Shown here piece after piece: positions 1 to 6,940 of a stretch of DNA of 10,566 nt (positions within the stretch are counted from its first letter, which is position 1; each line of letters opens with the position of its first letter). The stretch is from UBA8437 sp003445035. GTDB lineage: Bacteria > Planctomycetota > Planctomycetia > Planctomycetales > Planctomycetaceae. Made by a program: the position numbers and the translations under genes. The notes below the pieces were generated by a model that was not told where the DNA came from, made no database searches, and was given only the letters and a program-made list of their open reading frames with translations. Location: contig CALCHI010000472.1 of NCBI GenBank assembly GCA_937901285.1, forward strand, positions 1-10,566. The letters run 5' to 3'.

Positions 1-624
1 GGTGAAGGAGAAACGGCGGATGAAATGATCGTTGCCACCGCCGGAGGACATGTTCTTCTTCGCGTTCGGTCCGGTGTTTCGCTCGCCGGTGTTCAGGTAG
101 TCGTAGGTCAGAACAACACAGCCACGCAGGACCAGGTTCACGTTCCGCCGCTGCAGAAAATCGCTGGTCTTGCCCGACCCGTAGGCGTGACCGGCAATCG
201 AGACGATCCCGGGCACCTTGCCGGTGGCACGTCTGGGGACATACAGCAACGCCGGGACCGCCATTCCCGGATGGCTTTCGTAGGTGAACTTCTCGATCCG
301 GTACCGTTCGTACTCGATCACTCCCAGTCGCCGGATCTTCAGCGGCCAGCGAGGCGGCACGCGATCCTCGATCCCCAGGGCCTGCAGCACCCGATCCCGG
401 ATCCGGCCACGACGGCTGTCCCATTCGGCCCGGGTCGCCGGAAGCGGAATCGGCTTCAGTCCCCGTTCGACGAACCCGGTGAGCATGGTCCGTGTCTCGG
501 CAGCCGGCAGGATCGGCTTGGCGACCGATGCGGCCCAGGGCATGTCATCGGCACGGGACTGTCCGCACAGGATCCCCACCAGCACCAGTGAACATCTCAG
601 CAGAATCGGCTGACGCAACGGCAC
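1..624 (-). CDS. Secreted alpha/beta-hydrolase, acetyl-xylan-esterase-like (partial, C-terminus off the left edge)
   Basis: The first 208 codons are visible. The GTG at 622-624 is chosen because GGAG lies 8 nt upstream and the resulting N-terminus is a convincing Sec signal peptide: basic residues at 4 and 10, a hydrophobic stretch at 12-20, and a cleavage site after Ser-Arg-Ala25. Internal ATGs at 541-543 and 484-486 would remove that leader. After about 110 residues comes a strand ending in GIVSIAGHAYGSGK (139-152), which matches the strand and oxyanion-hole turn of alpha/beta hydrolases. A following YDYLNTGER segment resembles the Asp-x-x-Gly-Glu-Arg part of acetyl-xylan-esterase and dienelactone-hydrolase-like proteins. 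The nucleophile Ser, acid and His should lie beyond the window. It is probably an exported ester hydrolase acting on carbohydrate or other esters; the substrate is unknown. It diverges from the DUF1501/enolase pair. The fold is fairly secure, the precise family is not. Confidence 0.72.
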   Translation of the reverse strand, partial: MPLRQPILLRCSLVLVGILCGQSRADDMPWAASVAKPILPAAETRTMLTGFVERGLKPIPLPATRAEWDSRRGRIRDRVLQALGIEDRVPPRWPLKIRRLGVIEYERYRIEKFTYESHPGMAVPALLYVPRRATGKVPGIVSIAGHAYGSGKTSDFLQRRNVNLVLRGCVVLTYDYLNTGERNTGPNAKKNMSSGGGNDHFIRRFSFT

Positions 625-632
625 CCGTTCTT

Positions 633-636
633 CTCC
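633..636 (-). promoter_or_regulatory. Ribosome binding site deciding the hydrolase start
   Basis: GGAG on the minus strand, within GGGGAG, lies 8 nt before the GTG at 622-624. It supports that GTG over the GTG at 643-645, the TTG at 616-618 and the downstream ATGs. Confidence 0.6.
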
Positions 637-666
637 CCGGTCCACGACATCGCAAGGCGGCTCATT

Positions 667-697
667 TTCACACGATCCGCTGGTCGATTGCTATACT
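667..697 (+). promoter_or_regulatory. Candidate sigma-70 promoter for the DUF1501/enolase pair
   Basis: A TTCACA box at 667-672 (5/6 to consensus) and a TATACT box at 692-697 (5/6) are separated by 19 bp, slightly longer than ideal. Transcription would begin near 704, giving a leader of about 40 nt before the ATG at 744. The -10 box sits inside a small inverted repeat, TTGC-N8-GCAA (688-703). This is inferred from consensus only; planctomycete promoters are not always well described by this model. No equally good promoter was found for the divergent hydrolase gene. Confidence 0.4.
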
Positions 698-729
698 GTG
701 CAAAACACGGTGTCGGGCCAACTGTCCGC

Positions 730-733
730 GGAG
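730..733 (+). promoter_or_regulatory. Ribosome binding site deciding the first DUF1501 start
   Basis: GGAG lies 10 nt before the ATG at 744. It supports starting there although the frame is open back to at least 492. Confidence 0.5.
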
Positions 734-743
734 AAACCCCTCG

Positions 744-2135
744 ATGCTCCATCGACGCGACGCGATGATCCGACTGGGCCAGGTCGGAGTTGGCGGCCTG
801 ACGCTGCCGACGTTGCTCGAACTCGAGCAGGCAGGAGCGGCCGAAACAGGCCGCCATCACCTGGTGCCCAGCGGTGGCCAGGCCAAGTCCTGCATCCTGA
901 TCTACCTCTGGGGCGGACCGCCCCAGATGGATCTCTGGGACCCCAACCCGCAGGCTCCCGTCGGCATCCGCAGTCTCTTCGACCCCATCGACACGGTGGT
1001 GCCCGGCATCCAGATCGCCGAGGAGATGCCGCTGTTCGCCCGCCACACCGACAAGACGGCGATCATCCGTTCGTATTCGCACGACAGCAACAACCACGAA
1101 CCGTCGGTGTTCCGCAGCCTGACCGGAAAGATCGACCGCTCGTTGCGGGTGCCGCGCAACAATCGCACACGGAAGTTCTTCCCCAACGTCCAGGGAGTCG
1201 TCTCGGCCTTCACGCCGATGGGCGCCATGCCCGCCTCGGTGACGATCCCTCGCCCGATCGGCCACGACGGTTCAACCTACGCCGGCACGCACGCCGGTTG
1301 GCTGGGCGGCCGGCACGACCCGATGGAGGTTGCCGCGGCCAAGGAGACCAAGGAGAAGCCGACCCACTCGATGCTGCTCCCCGACGACCTGAGCAACACG
1401 CGGCTGTTGGCCCGTCGTGGGCTGCTGGACGTGATCGAGAGCAGTGACCGCCGTTACCAGGCCAACCCGGTGGCGGCCGGCATGGACGGGTTCCGCGAAC
1501 AGGCATTCGGCATGCTCTCCTCCTCCCGGGCCAAGCACGCCTTCGACATCGAACAGGTCGACGCGAAGACCCGCGAACGCTACGGGCAAAACGAGTGGGG
1601 TGAGAGCATCCTGATGGCCAAGCGACTGGTCGACGCCGGCGTGCGACTGGTCACGATCTCGTGGATGTACATCACCAAGAGCGGTAACGTCAGCAACGTC
1701 TGGGACAACCACGGCGGCATCGACGGCAAGAACGGCTACGAGATGCTCAAGGCCGACTTCTGCCTGCCGTCGCTCGACCGGGGTTTTCACGCACTGATGG
1801 AAGACCTCTCGGGCAGCGGCCAGTTGGACGAGACGCTGGTGGCGATGTTCGGCGAGTTCGGTCGGACGCCCAAGATCAACAAGAAGACCGGCCGCGACCA
1901 CTGGGGCGCGGTGCAGTCGACCGTCTTGTGCGGTGGCGGTATCCAGGGCGGCCAGGTGTACGGCACCACTGACCGCGACTCGGCCTACCCGACGAGCAAG
2001 CCGGTTTCGCCCGAGGACATGCTGGCGACGATGCACCACTCACTGGGCATCGCCCCCGAGTCGGAAATTCGCGACTCGCTGGGACGACCGCACCGGATCG
2101 TCAACGGCCGGCCGCTGGTCGAGTTGTTCGGGTAG
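744..2135 (+). CDS. DUF1501 family protein, exported
   Basis: A protein of 463 residues. The frame is open far upstream, but the ATG at 744 has a GGAG 10 nt before it and gives the usual DUF1501 beginning: Arg-Arg-Asp at residues 4-6, then a Gly/Leu-rich stretch (MIRLGQVGVGGLTLPTLL) resembling a Tat-type leader. Motifs in order: LWGGPPQMDLWDPNP (55-69), with D63 and D66 in the conserved metal-site-like position; GEFGRTPKIN (370-379); GRDHWG (383-388); and the closing NGRPLVELFG. DUF1501 is distantly related to the alkaline phosphatase/sulfatase superfamily, but no reaction is established for it. This copy has GGPPQ where the other DUF1501 protein in the window has GGPSH. The enolase-type gene follows 106 bp downstream on the same strand. 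Family assignment is strong; function is unknown. Confidence 0.93.
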   Translation: MLHRRDAMIRLGQVGVGGLTLPTLLELEQAGAAETGRHHLVPSGGQAKSCILIYLWGGPPQMDLWDPNPQAPVGIRSLFDPIDTVVPGIQIAEEMPLFARHTDKTAIIRSYSHDSNNHEPSVFRSLTGKIDRSLRVPRNNRTRKFFPNVQGVVSAFTPMGAMPASVTIPRPIGHDGSTYAGTHAGWLGGRHDPMEVAAAKETKEKPTHSMLLPDDLSNTRLLARRGLLDVIESSDRRYQANPVAAGMDGFREQAFGMLSSSRAKHAFDIEQVDAKTRERYGQNEWGESILMAKRLVDAGVRLVTISWMYITKSGNVSNVWDNHGGIDGKNGYEMLKADFCLPSLDRGFHALMEDLSGSGQLDETLVAMFGEFGRTPKINKKTGRDHWGAVQSTVLCGGGIQGGQVYGTTDRDSAYPTSKPVSPEDMLATMHHSLGIAPESEIRDSLGRPHRIVNGRPLVELFG

Positions 2136-2226
2136 GTCATTTGCGGACCTTGGCTGGAACGGCAACCCGCGGCTGAGTTGTTTCGCTCGGCTTCTCACGG
2201 GACACTGTGGATTCACTCGAGTCTCC

Positions 2227-2232
2227 AGGGAG
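2227..2232 (+). promoter_or_regulatory. Ribosome binding site deciding the enolase-superfamily start
   Basis: AGGGAG lies 9 nt before the ATG at 2242. It fixes the start at the Tat-type leader rather than further upstream in the same open frame, which overlaps the end of the DUF1501 gene. Confidence 0.6.
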
Positions 2233-2241
2233 CCCGCCACG

Positions 2242-3492
2242 ATGACCCAGCCCACCAGCCGACGCGACCTGTTGAAACTCGGAGCCGGAGCCGTTGCCGG
2301 CGGACTGGCCGCAGCGACCCCCGCCGCCGTGCGTGCCGATGACGACGACGTCGCGAAATGGCCCGACCTGAAGATCAAGAAGGTCACCAGCTACCTGTTG
2401 GAATGCGATCTCGAACGAGCCTTCGGTGCCTCGGTCTCGGTGCCGCTGGCCAAGACGCGGGACGCGTTGCTGGTGAAGATCGAGACAAACACCGGGCTGG
2501 TCGGCTGGGGGGAGACGTCTCCGATCTCCGGAGCCCGGGCGACGATCGACACGGTCCTCGGCCCAAAGCTCATCGGACAGAACCCGATGGAATATCGTCG
2601 ACTGTGGAGGTCTCTCTGGGGCCCCAACTTCGGCAACGGACTCGCCACCGGCGCCGTCGACATCGCGCTGAACGACATCCGCGGCAAGGTGCTCGGTTTG
2701 CCGGTCGCCGAGGTCTTCGGTGGACGTTTCCGAGACAAGGTGCCCGTGTACGTCTCGGCACTCGATTACGTCGAGGGCATCCCCATCGAGAAGTACTACC
2801 CGGCCCGGGCCGAGAAGATGGTCAAGCAGGGACACAGGGCGATCAAGATGCGGCTCGGCCGCTTCCCGGTCGCCCGCGAGGCAAAGGTCATCAAGAAGAT
2901 TCGGAAGGTCGTCGGCCCGGACGTGAAGCTGATGGCCGATGGCAACGGCGCGTACACGATGGGCAACGCGCTGAAGATGGCCGATCACATGGCTGATCTC
3001 GACTTCGAGTTCCTCGAGGAACCGATGCCGCAGCGGTCCAACAACTACCCGGGCTACGAGCGACTGCGCGAGAAGATGCCGCTGCCGCTGGCCGGTGGTG
3101 AGGCGGTCGATTCGCGGGACGCCGCCCACGCGCTGCTCACCCGCCGCACCTTCGACATCATCCAGCCCGACGCCAGCCTCTGCGGTGGCATCGGCGAGGT
3201 CGTCTTCATCTCCGAACTGGCTTACCTGTCGGGCACTCGCTGCTTCCCGCATTGCTGGGGAGCCGACATCATCATCGCCGCCACCGTCCAGGCTCTCTCC
3301 CTGGTCCCCGACCCACACTTCGGCCTGCCCACCGACACGCCCATGCTGGAACTCGACCAGTCCGAGAACCCGTGGCGCGAGGGCCTGGCCAAGGGGCAGA
3401 TCGAGGTCAAGGACGGGTACGTCACCGTCCCGCGGAAACCCGGCCTGGGGATCGAGGTCGACGAGAAGCTGGTACGGAAGTACGCGGTCTAG
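2242..3492 (+). CDS. Enolase-superfamily enzyme of the mandelate racemase/muconate lactonizing type, with Tat-type leader
   Basis: A protein of 416 residues. It begins with SRRDLLKLG (6-14), an Ala/Gly-rich hydrophobic stretch and an Ala-rich cleavage region before a DDDD run near residue 33, which looks like a twin-arginine signal. The capping domain follows, then a TIM barrel with superfamily catalytic positions in order: K202-M-R204 (KxR); D233 in ADGNGAY; E259 in FLEEP; E287 in LAGGEAV (the three metal ligands); D310 in IIQPDAS; and H337 in FPHCWG (the Asp-His dyad). Such enzymes abstract a proton alpha to a carboxylate using Mg2+, giving racemisation, dehydration or cycloisomerisation. 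The D/E/E ligands plus D-H dyad suggest the mandelate-racemase-like subgroup, often sugar-acid dehydratases. The substrate cannot be read. It is probably co-transcribed with the upstream DUF1501 gene. Its predicted export is notable for a superfamily that is mostly cytosolic. Confidence 0.9.
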   Translation: MTQPTSRRDLLKLGAGAVAGGLAAATPAAVRADDDDVAKWPDLKIKKVTSYLLECDLERAFGASVSVPLAKTRDALLVKIETNTGLVGWGETSPISGARATIDTVLGPKLIGQNPMEYRRLWRSLWGPNFGNGLATGAVDIALNDIRGKVLGLPVAEVFGGRFRDKVPVYVSALDYVEGIPIEKYYPARAEKMVKQGHRAIKMRLGRFPVAREAKVIKKIRKVVGPDVKLMADGNGAYTMGNALKMADHMADLDFEFLEEPMPQRSNNYPGYERLREKMPLPLAGGEAVDSRDAAHALLTRRTFDIIQPDASLCGGIGEVVFISELAYLSGTRCFPHCWGADIIIAATVQALSLVPDPHFGLPTDTPMLELDQSENPWREGLAKGQIEVKDGYVTVPRKPGLGIEVDEKLVRKYAV

Positions 3493-3510
3493 GCCACGCC
3501 CGAGATTGAC

Positions 3511-5565
3511 TCACTCGACCTGGCCGGTCGAGGGCACCTCGTCGAGAGCCCTGGCCGGACGCGTTTTCTTCCCGTTGAGCATCGTGCCGACCAGCGTGTA
3601 TCGGACCAGGTACTCGTAGCTCAGCAGCAGGATCGCGGTCACGACGACGCAGACCAGCCCGAACTTGGCCGCTACCGGAATCTGCCAGGTCCGCACCGCC
3701 ATCTGGGCCAACAGCACCAGCGGCAGGTGGGCCACGTAGAGCCAGTACGACGAGTCGGACAGGTAGCGGATCGTCTTGTTCTCGCGTTTCAGCAGTGCGC
3801 GGAACGCTCCGATCAGTCCGAAGGTGGCCCCCCACGTGTACAGGACCTGCAGCAAGACGTTCAACAGGCGGTGCAGCGAAGCGGGAGCCAGTTGTTCGCG
3901 CCATCCGAACAAACCGATCGAGAATTCAAGAGCCAGCGGCAGCACAACGACAAATGTCACCAACAGGGTGACCGGCCACCAGCGACCCAGTTGCCCACGC
4001 TGGTCGTCGCAGTCGAAGTACAGGACACCGAATCCGAAGAAGACGGCGTAGTAGAGCAGGATGTGGGGCGCGGGAATGAACCCCACCGCCGTGTCGGGTC
4101 CGAACTCCGAGGCTCCCGGCAACAACCCCATGCAAGCCTGCGGGACCATCGTCACCGGCAACAGCCACAGGTACCGCAGCGGCGAAGTGATCAACCAGCG
4201 CGGCGGGCCGCGCCACTGGAACCTGCCGGCCACGTAGGCATAAATCGCAAACATCGCGACCAGCCAGCAGAGGTACCAGAGAAACCAGAGATGATGAAAG
4301 ATCGGCAGATAGCTGATGACCATGTAGATCAACCAGAGAACATCGCCAAGTCCCTCGACGTCATCCTTTTCACTTTCTCCCTCCTGCAGCTTGACCGTTC
4401 CTTTCTCATCCGTCTTGTCCGGTTCTTGCTGCTGCTCCTGCCCTTTCTCATCGGCCTGCGGGGTCTTGGCGGTTGCGGCCGCCAGTATGCCGACGATATT
4501 GATGATCGGAATGATCGTCGCCACCCCGACCAGGCAGGGCACCAGGATCCGCTTGGCCCGATGAAGCAGCAGGGCCTTCAACCCACGACGGCGCCAGAGC
4601 ATGGCGGTGAAAAAGCCGCTGACCACGAAGAACAACTGCATGCGAAAGCCATGAATGGCCCAGAGCCCCGTCCCGAATACGTCGGCCTGGCTCGTATCGT
4701 TGTCCTGGACCGCCCAGCCACCGTCGCCGCCAACCCCGATGAACGAAATGGCCGCATGCAACGCGATGCCCAGCAACATCGCACCGGATCTGAGCGCATC
4801 GAGATCGTGCCGACGCGGGAACGGAGGAGGATCGGCCGGAAGGGGATCCGAGACCGACGCCACCGATGTGACGCCCACTGGGTCGGCCTGGTCATCCCCG
4901 GAACCCGGTCGTCGGTTGCCTGCATTCCGGATCTCCTTTCGCCATCCAAAGAGCTTGACGAAATAGGCAACCAGCAACCCAGTCGCCACGGTGTGAGGCA
5001 GTTGCCCGCCGGCCCATCCGAACAACAGGACGAAAAGCACAACGATGCAATAGCCATGTGCCAACTGGACGGCTCCGTCCGAGTCAGTCCGGCCCTGAGA
5101 CCGGTGGTAACTCGCGTACGAACGGGACAACCGGCCGAACACGTAGAAATTCCAAAACGGCATGAGCGGGGGCAACAACAGCCACCAGACTCGCCGCATT
5201 TCCAACTGGCGATGTTCCTCGGGCAACGCATCCAGCAGGGGCTTGATCATCAGGCAGATGACCGCCAGGCCCACCTCGACCCACATCAGCACGAACAGGA
5301 AGACGCCACCGACCAGGAGCCAGACAAAAAGCGGCGCGTCCTCCAGTTTGTCCAGTTTCAGTTCATCGCCGTTCTTGTTGTCGTGCTGATCATCAAGGTC
5401 GGCGATCTTGTCACCGGCCTGGACACCGGGCCGTTGGTCAGCCTTGCCTGCTCCCTGTCGGTGTGACGGATCGTCAGCCTGCAGCGATCCCGGTACCAGA
5501 ACCGACAGGGCGACGAGGACACAAAGCAGCCCGAGACCGCGACGGTCGGCAGCGGAAGCGGACAT
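3511..5565 (-). CDS. Membrane acyltransferase (acyltransferase-3/OpgC-like) with extra N-terminal membrane module
   Basis: 684 residues from the ATG at 5563-5565. A GTG at 5587-5589 would add 8 residues and overlap the upstream DUF1501 stop as GTGA. The N-terminus is a likely Sec signal (cleavage after SLQA30), then a charged Asp/Lys-rich linker (31-78). An unrecognised module with about four membrane segments follows (roughly 79-206, including LMPFWNFYVFGRL), then a Pro-rich linker. From about 253 the acyltransferase-3 pattern appears: DLDALR (254-259), GIALHAA with H270, FVVSGFF, HHLWFLWYL (424-432) and a late SYWLYVAHLPLV with H613, with many membrane segments between. A charged Lys/Glu/Gln insert occupies about 364-406. 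Relatives transfer acyl groups, such as acetyl or succinyl, to extracytoplasmic glycans. The target here is unknown. It is the last gene of the leftward operon and is much longer than typical 350-400-residue relatives. Confidence 0.85.
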   Translation of the reverse strand: MSASAADRRGLGLLCVLVALSVLVPGSLQADDPSHRQGAGKADQRPGVQAGDKIADLDDQHDNKNGDELKLDKLEDAPLFVWLLVGGVFLFVLMWVEVGLAVICLMIKPLLDALPEEHRQLEMRRVWWLLLPPLMPFWNFYVFGRLSRSYASYHRSQGRTDSDGAVQLAHGYCIVVLFVLLFGWAGGQLPHTVATGLLVAYFVKLFGWRKEIRNAGNRRPGSGDDQADPVGVTSVASVSDPLPADPPPFPRRHDLDALRSGAMLLGIALHAAISFIGVGGDGGWAVQDNDTSQADVFGTGLWAIHGFRMQLFFVVSGFFTAMLWRRRGLKALLLHRAKRILVPCLVGVATIIPIINIVGILAAATAKTPQADEKGQEQQQEPDKTDEKGTVKLQEGESEKDDVEGLGDVLWLIYMVISYLPIFHHLWFLWYLCWLVAMFAIYAYVAGRFQWRGPPRWLITSPLRYLWLLPVTMVPQACMGLLPGASEFGPDTAVGFIPAPHILLYYAVFFGFGVLYFDCDDQRGQLGRWWPVTLLVTFVVVLPLALEFSIGLFGWREQLAPASLHRLLNVLLQVLYTWGATFGLIGAFRALLKRENKTIRYLSDSSYWLYVAHLPLVLLAQMAVRTWQIPVAAKFGLVCVVVTAILLLSYEYLVRYTLVGTMLNGKKTRPARALDEVPSTGQVE
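3514..3532. terminator. Hairpin between convergent transcription units
   Basis: CTCGACC (3514-3520) pairs perfectly with GGTCGAG (3526-3532) around a 5-nt loop, beginning 22 nt after the enolase-type gene's stop. It lies inside the last codons of the minus-strand acyltransferase gene. There is no T-run on either side, so it is not a textbook intrinsic terminator. It might still stall or protect the end of the rightward transcript. Confidence 0.3.
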
Positions 5566-5585
5566 GAGTCCAGGTGTCCTGGATT

Positions 5586-6878
5586 TCACGCGAACAGCGA
5601 TTCGATCGGGTCCCCGTTCCGAACCAGCGTGACCGGCCGTCCCACGTTGGTCTGGAACTCGGTCTTGGGATCAATTCCGGTGTTGCGGAAGAACGACGCG
5701 GCCAGGTCATCCGGCGAGAACGGGTCACCACTGGGAGCACTGGCGGTCTCATCGGAAGCTCCGGCCACGCGGCCTCCCCGGATATCTCCACCGGCCAGCA
5801 ATGCGCACATCGCCCGCGCCCAGTGATCACGTCCGCCACCACCGTTGACGCGAGGTGTCCGGCCAAACTCGCCAGTGACGAACAGCGAGGTCGAGTCCAG
5901 CCGCCCGCGTTCGCTGAGCCGACCGAGCAGGGCCGAGAGACCACGGTCGAAGGGGGGCAACAGGGTGCGGAGTTTCGAGAAATTGTTCGAGTGCGTGTCG
6001 AAGTCGAACTCGGCCGGTCGCAGACGAACCGTGACAAAGTGCACGCCCGCCTCGATCAGGCGGCAGGCCAGTAACAGTGTCTGCCCGAATTCGTGCTTGC
6101 CGAAGCGATCGCTCTCGGAGACCTTCTCCTTCGAAAGATCAAACGCGGTGCGGGTCCGGGGCGAACTGACGATCTGGTAGGCCTGTTCGGAGAACCGGTC
6201 GAGCGACCGCACCTCGTCATCCAGGTTCTCGAAGCCGCGGAAGGCGGTGTCCAGGTCATCGAGCAACTGCTTCTGACGGCTGTAGCGGGCGACGGTCAGT
6301 CCGTCGTCCAGCGTCACGCCACGCACGCGGTAGGGAAAACCGTGCCGGGGCTTCTCGGCTGTCAGGGCGCTGTACTGCGTGCCCAGGTAACCCGGTCCCA
6401 CGAACGCCTCGTCGATCGCCACGTAGGTCGGCAGGTCTCGGGCCGAGGGATGCTGGCGGGCGACCACGCTGCCGTACTCGGGATACTGCAGTACCGGTGT
6501 CGGCAGGTTGCCGGTCAACACGTATTTCTTGCCGATCCCATGATCGGCCAGGTTGTGGGTCACCCCGCGAACGATCGCGTAGCGGCCGAAGTCCCGGGCC
6601 AGGTTCGGCATGTGCTCGCAGATTTGTACTCCCGCCACCGACGTGTCGATCGGACGGAATTCCCCTCGGAACTCGGCCGCGGCCTGGGGCTTGAGATCGA
6701 AGGTGTCCTGGTGAGAGGGGCCACCCTCGAGGAAGACAAAAATCGCCGACCGCAGGCCACCTTTGGCCTTGTCGGCGGCCTGCAGTCTCAGGCCGTCGGC
6801 CAGTGTCAGCCCGGCGCCCAGGGCACCGACCTGCAGCAGGGAACGGCGAGAGATGGTTGATTCTGTCTGGAAGTTCAT
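5586..6878 (-). CDS. DUF1501 family protein, exported (second copy)
   Basis: A protein of 430 residues. The ATG at 6876-6878 is preferred over an upstream GTG-type extension because it places a Tat-like leader at the N-terminus: ISRRSLLQVG (9-18), then GALGAGLTLADGL and an Ala-rich site near residue 35. A purine-rich GAAGAG lies 4 nt upstream. Motifs: FLEGGPSHQDTFDLKP (49-64), with S55, H56, D58 and D61; GEFGRTPRVN (336-345); GRDHWAR (349-355); and the closing NGDPIESLFA. These are diagnostic for DUF1501, whose biochemical role is not established. It lies 62 bp after the DUF1549/DUF1553 gene, the classic planctomycete partner arrangement. The acyltransferase gene begins at or just after its stop. 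It is clearly divergent from the DUF1501 protein at 744-2135 and probably belongs to a different subfamily. Confidence 0.93.
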   Translation of the reverse strand: MNFQTESTISRRSLLQVGALGAGLTLADGLRLQAADKAKGGLRSAIFVFLEGGPSHQDTFDLKPQAAAEFRGEFRPIDTSVAGVQICEHMPNLARDFGRYAIVRGVTHNLADHGIGKKYVLTGNLPTPVLQYPEYGSVVARQHPSARDLPTYVAIDEAFVGPGYLGTQYSALTAEKPRHGFPYRVRGVTLDDGLTVARYSRQKQLLDDLDTAFRGFENLDDEVRSLDRFSEQAYQIVSSPRTRTAFDLSKEKVSESDRFGKHEFGQTLLLACRLIEAGVHFVTVRLRPAEFDFDTHSNNFSKLRTLLPPFDRGLSALLGRLSERGRLDSTSLFVTGEFGRTPRVNGGGGRDHWARAMCALLAGGDIRGGRVAGASDETASAPSGDPFSPDDLAASFFRNTGIDPKTEFQTNVGRPVTLVRNGDPIESLFA

Positions 6879-6912
6879 GATTCTCTTCGTGCCCGATTCC
6901 GGAAACCACGCT

Positions 6913-6929
6913 GCCACGTCGACGTCGGC
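6913..6929. other. Palindromic hairpin in the spacer between the DUF1549/DUF1553 and DUF1501 genes
   Basis: ACGTCGACGT (6916-6925) is a perfect 10-bp palindrome flanked by GCC and, after one unpaired C, GGC. In RNA it could form a 6-bp stem with a 4-nt loop and one bulge. It lies in the only sizeable spacer (62 bp) of the leftward operon. It could be a processing or stability element or a protein-binding site, or could arise by chance in GC-rich DNA. Confidence 0.25.
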
Positions 6930-6940
6930 GGCCGGTTGGA

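Noticed and set aside
25..591. Plus-strand open frame at the left edge
   Set aside because: It is antisense to a minus-strand frame with a signal peptide, a good ribosome binding site and alpha/beta-hydrolase motifs.
492..743. 84-codon upstream extension of the first DUF1501 gene
   Set aside because: It would overlap the hydrolase gene and has no family similarity. The ATG at 744 has a ribosome binding site and the normal DUF1501 N-terminus.
2136..2241. Possible separate promoter or terminator between the DUF1501 and enolase-type genes
   Set aside because: Only a 4-bp stem (GGTC/GACC) and an 8-bp palindrome (ACTCGAGT, 2215-2222) were seen. No paired -35/-10 boxes or T-run hairpin stood out.
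2137..3318. A 393-codon minus-strand open frame opposite the enolase-type gene
   Set aside because: No recognisable motif. The plus strand carries all catalytic residues of an enolase-superfamily enzyme.
3493..3510. A classic intrinsic terminator between the convergent genes
   Set aside because: The gap is only 18 bp with no hairpin of its own. The nearby hairpin at 3514-3532 lacks a T-run and is listed only as a weak candidate.
3727..5466. A 579-codon open frame on the plus strand opposite the acyltransferase gene
   Set aside because: The product is rich in Arg, Gln, Pro and His with no domain pattern, while the opposite strand encodes a clear membrane acyltransferase. It is a GC-driven shadow.
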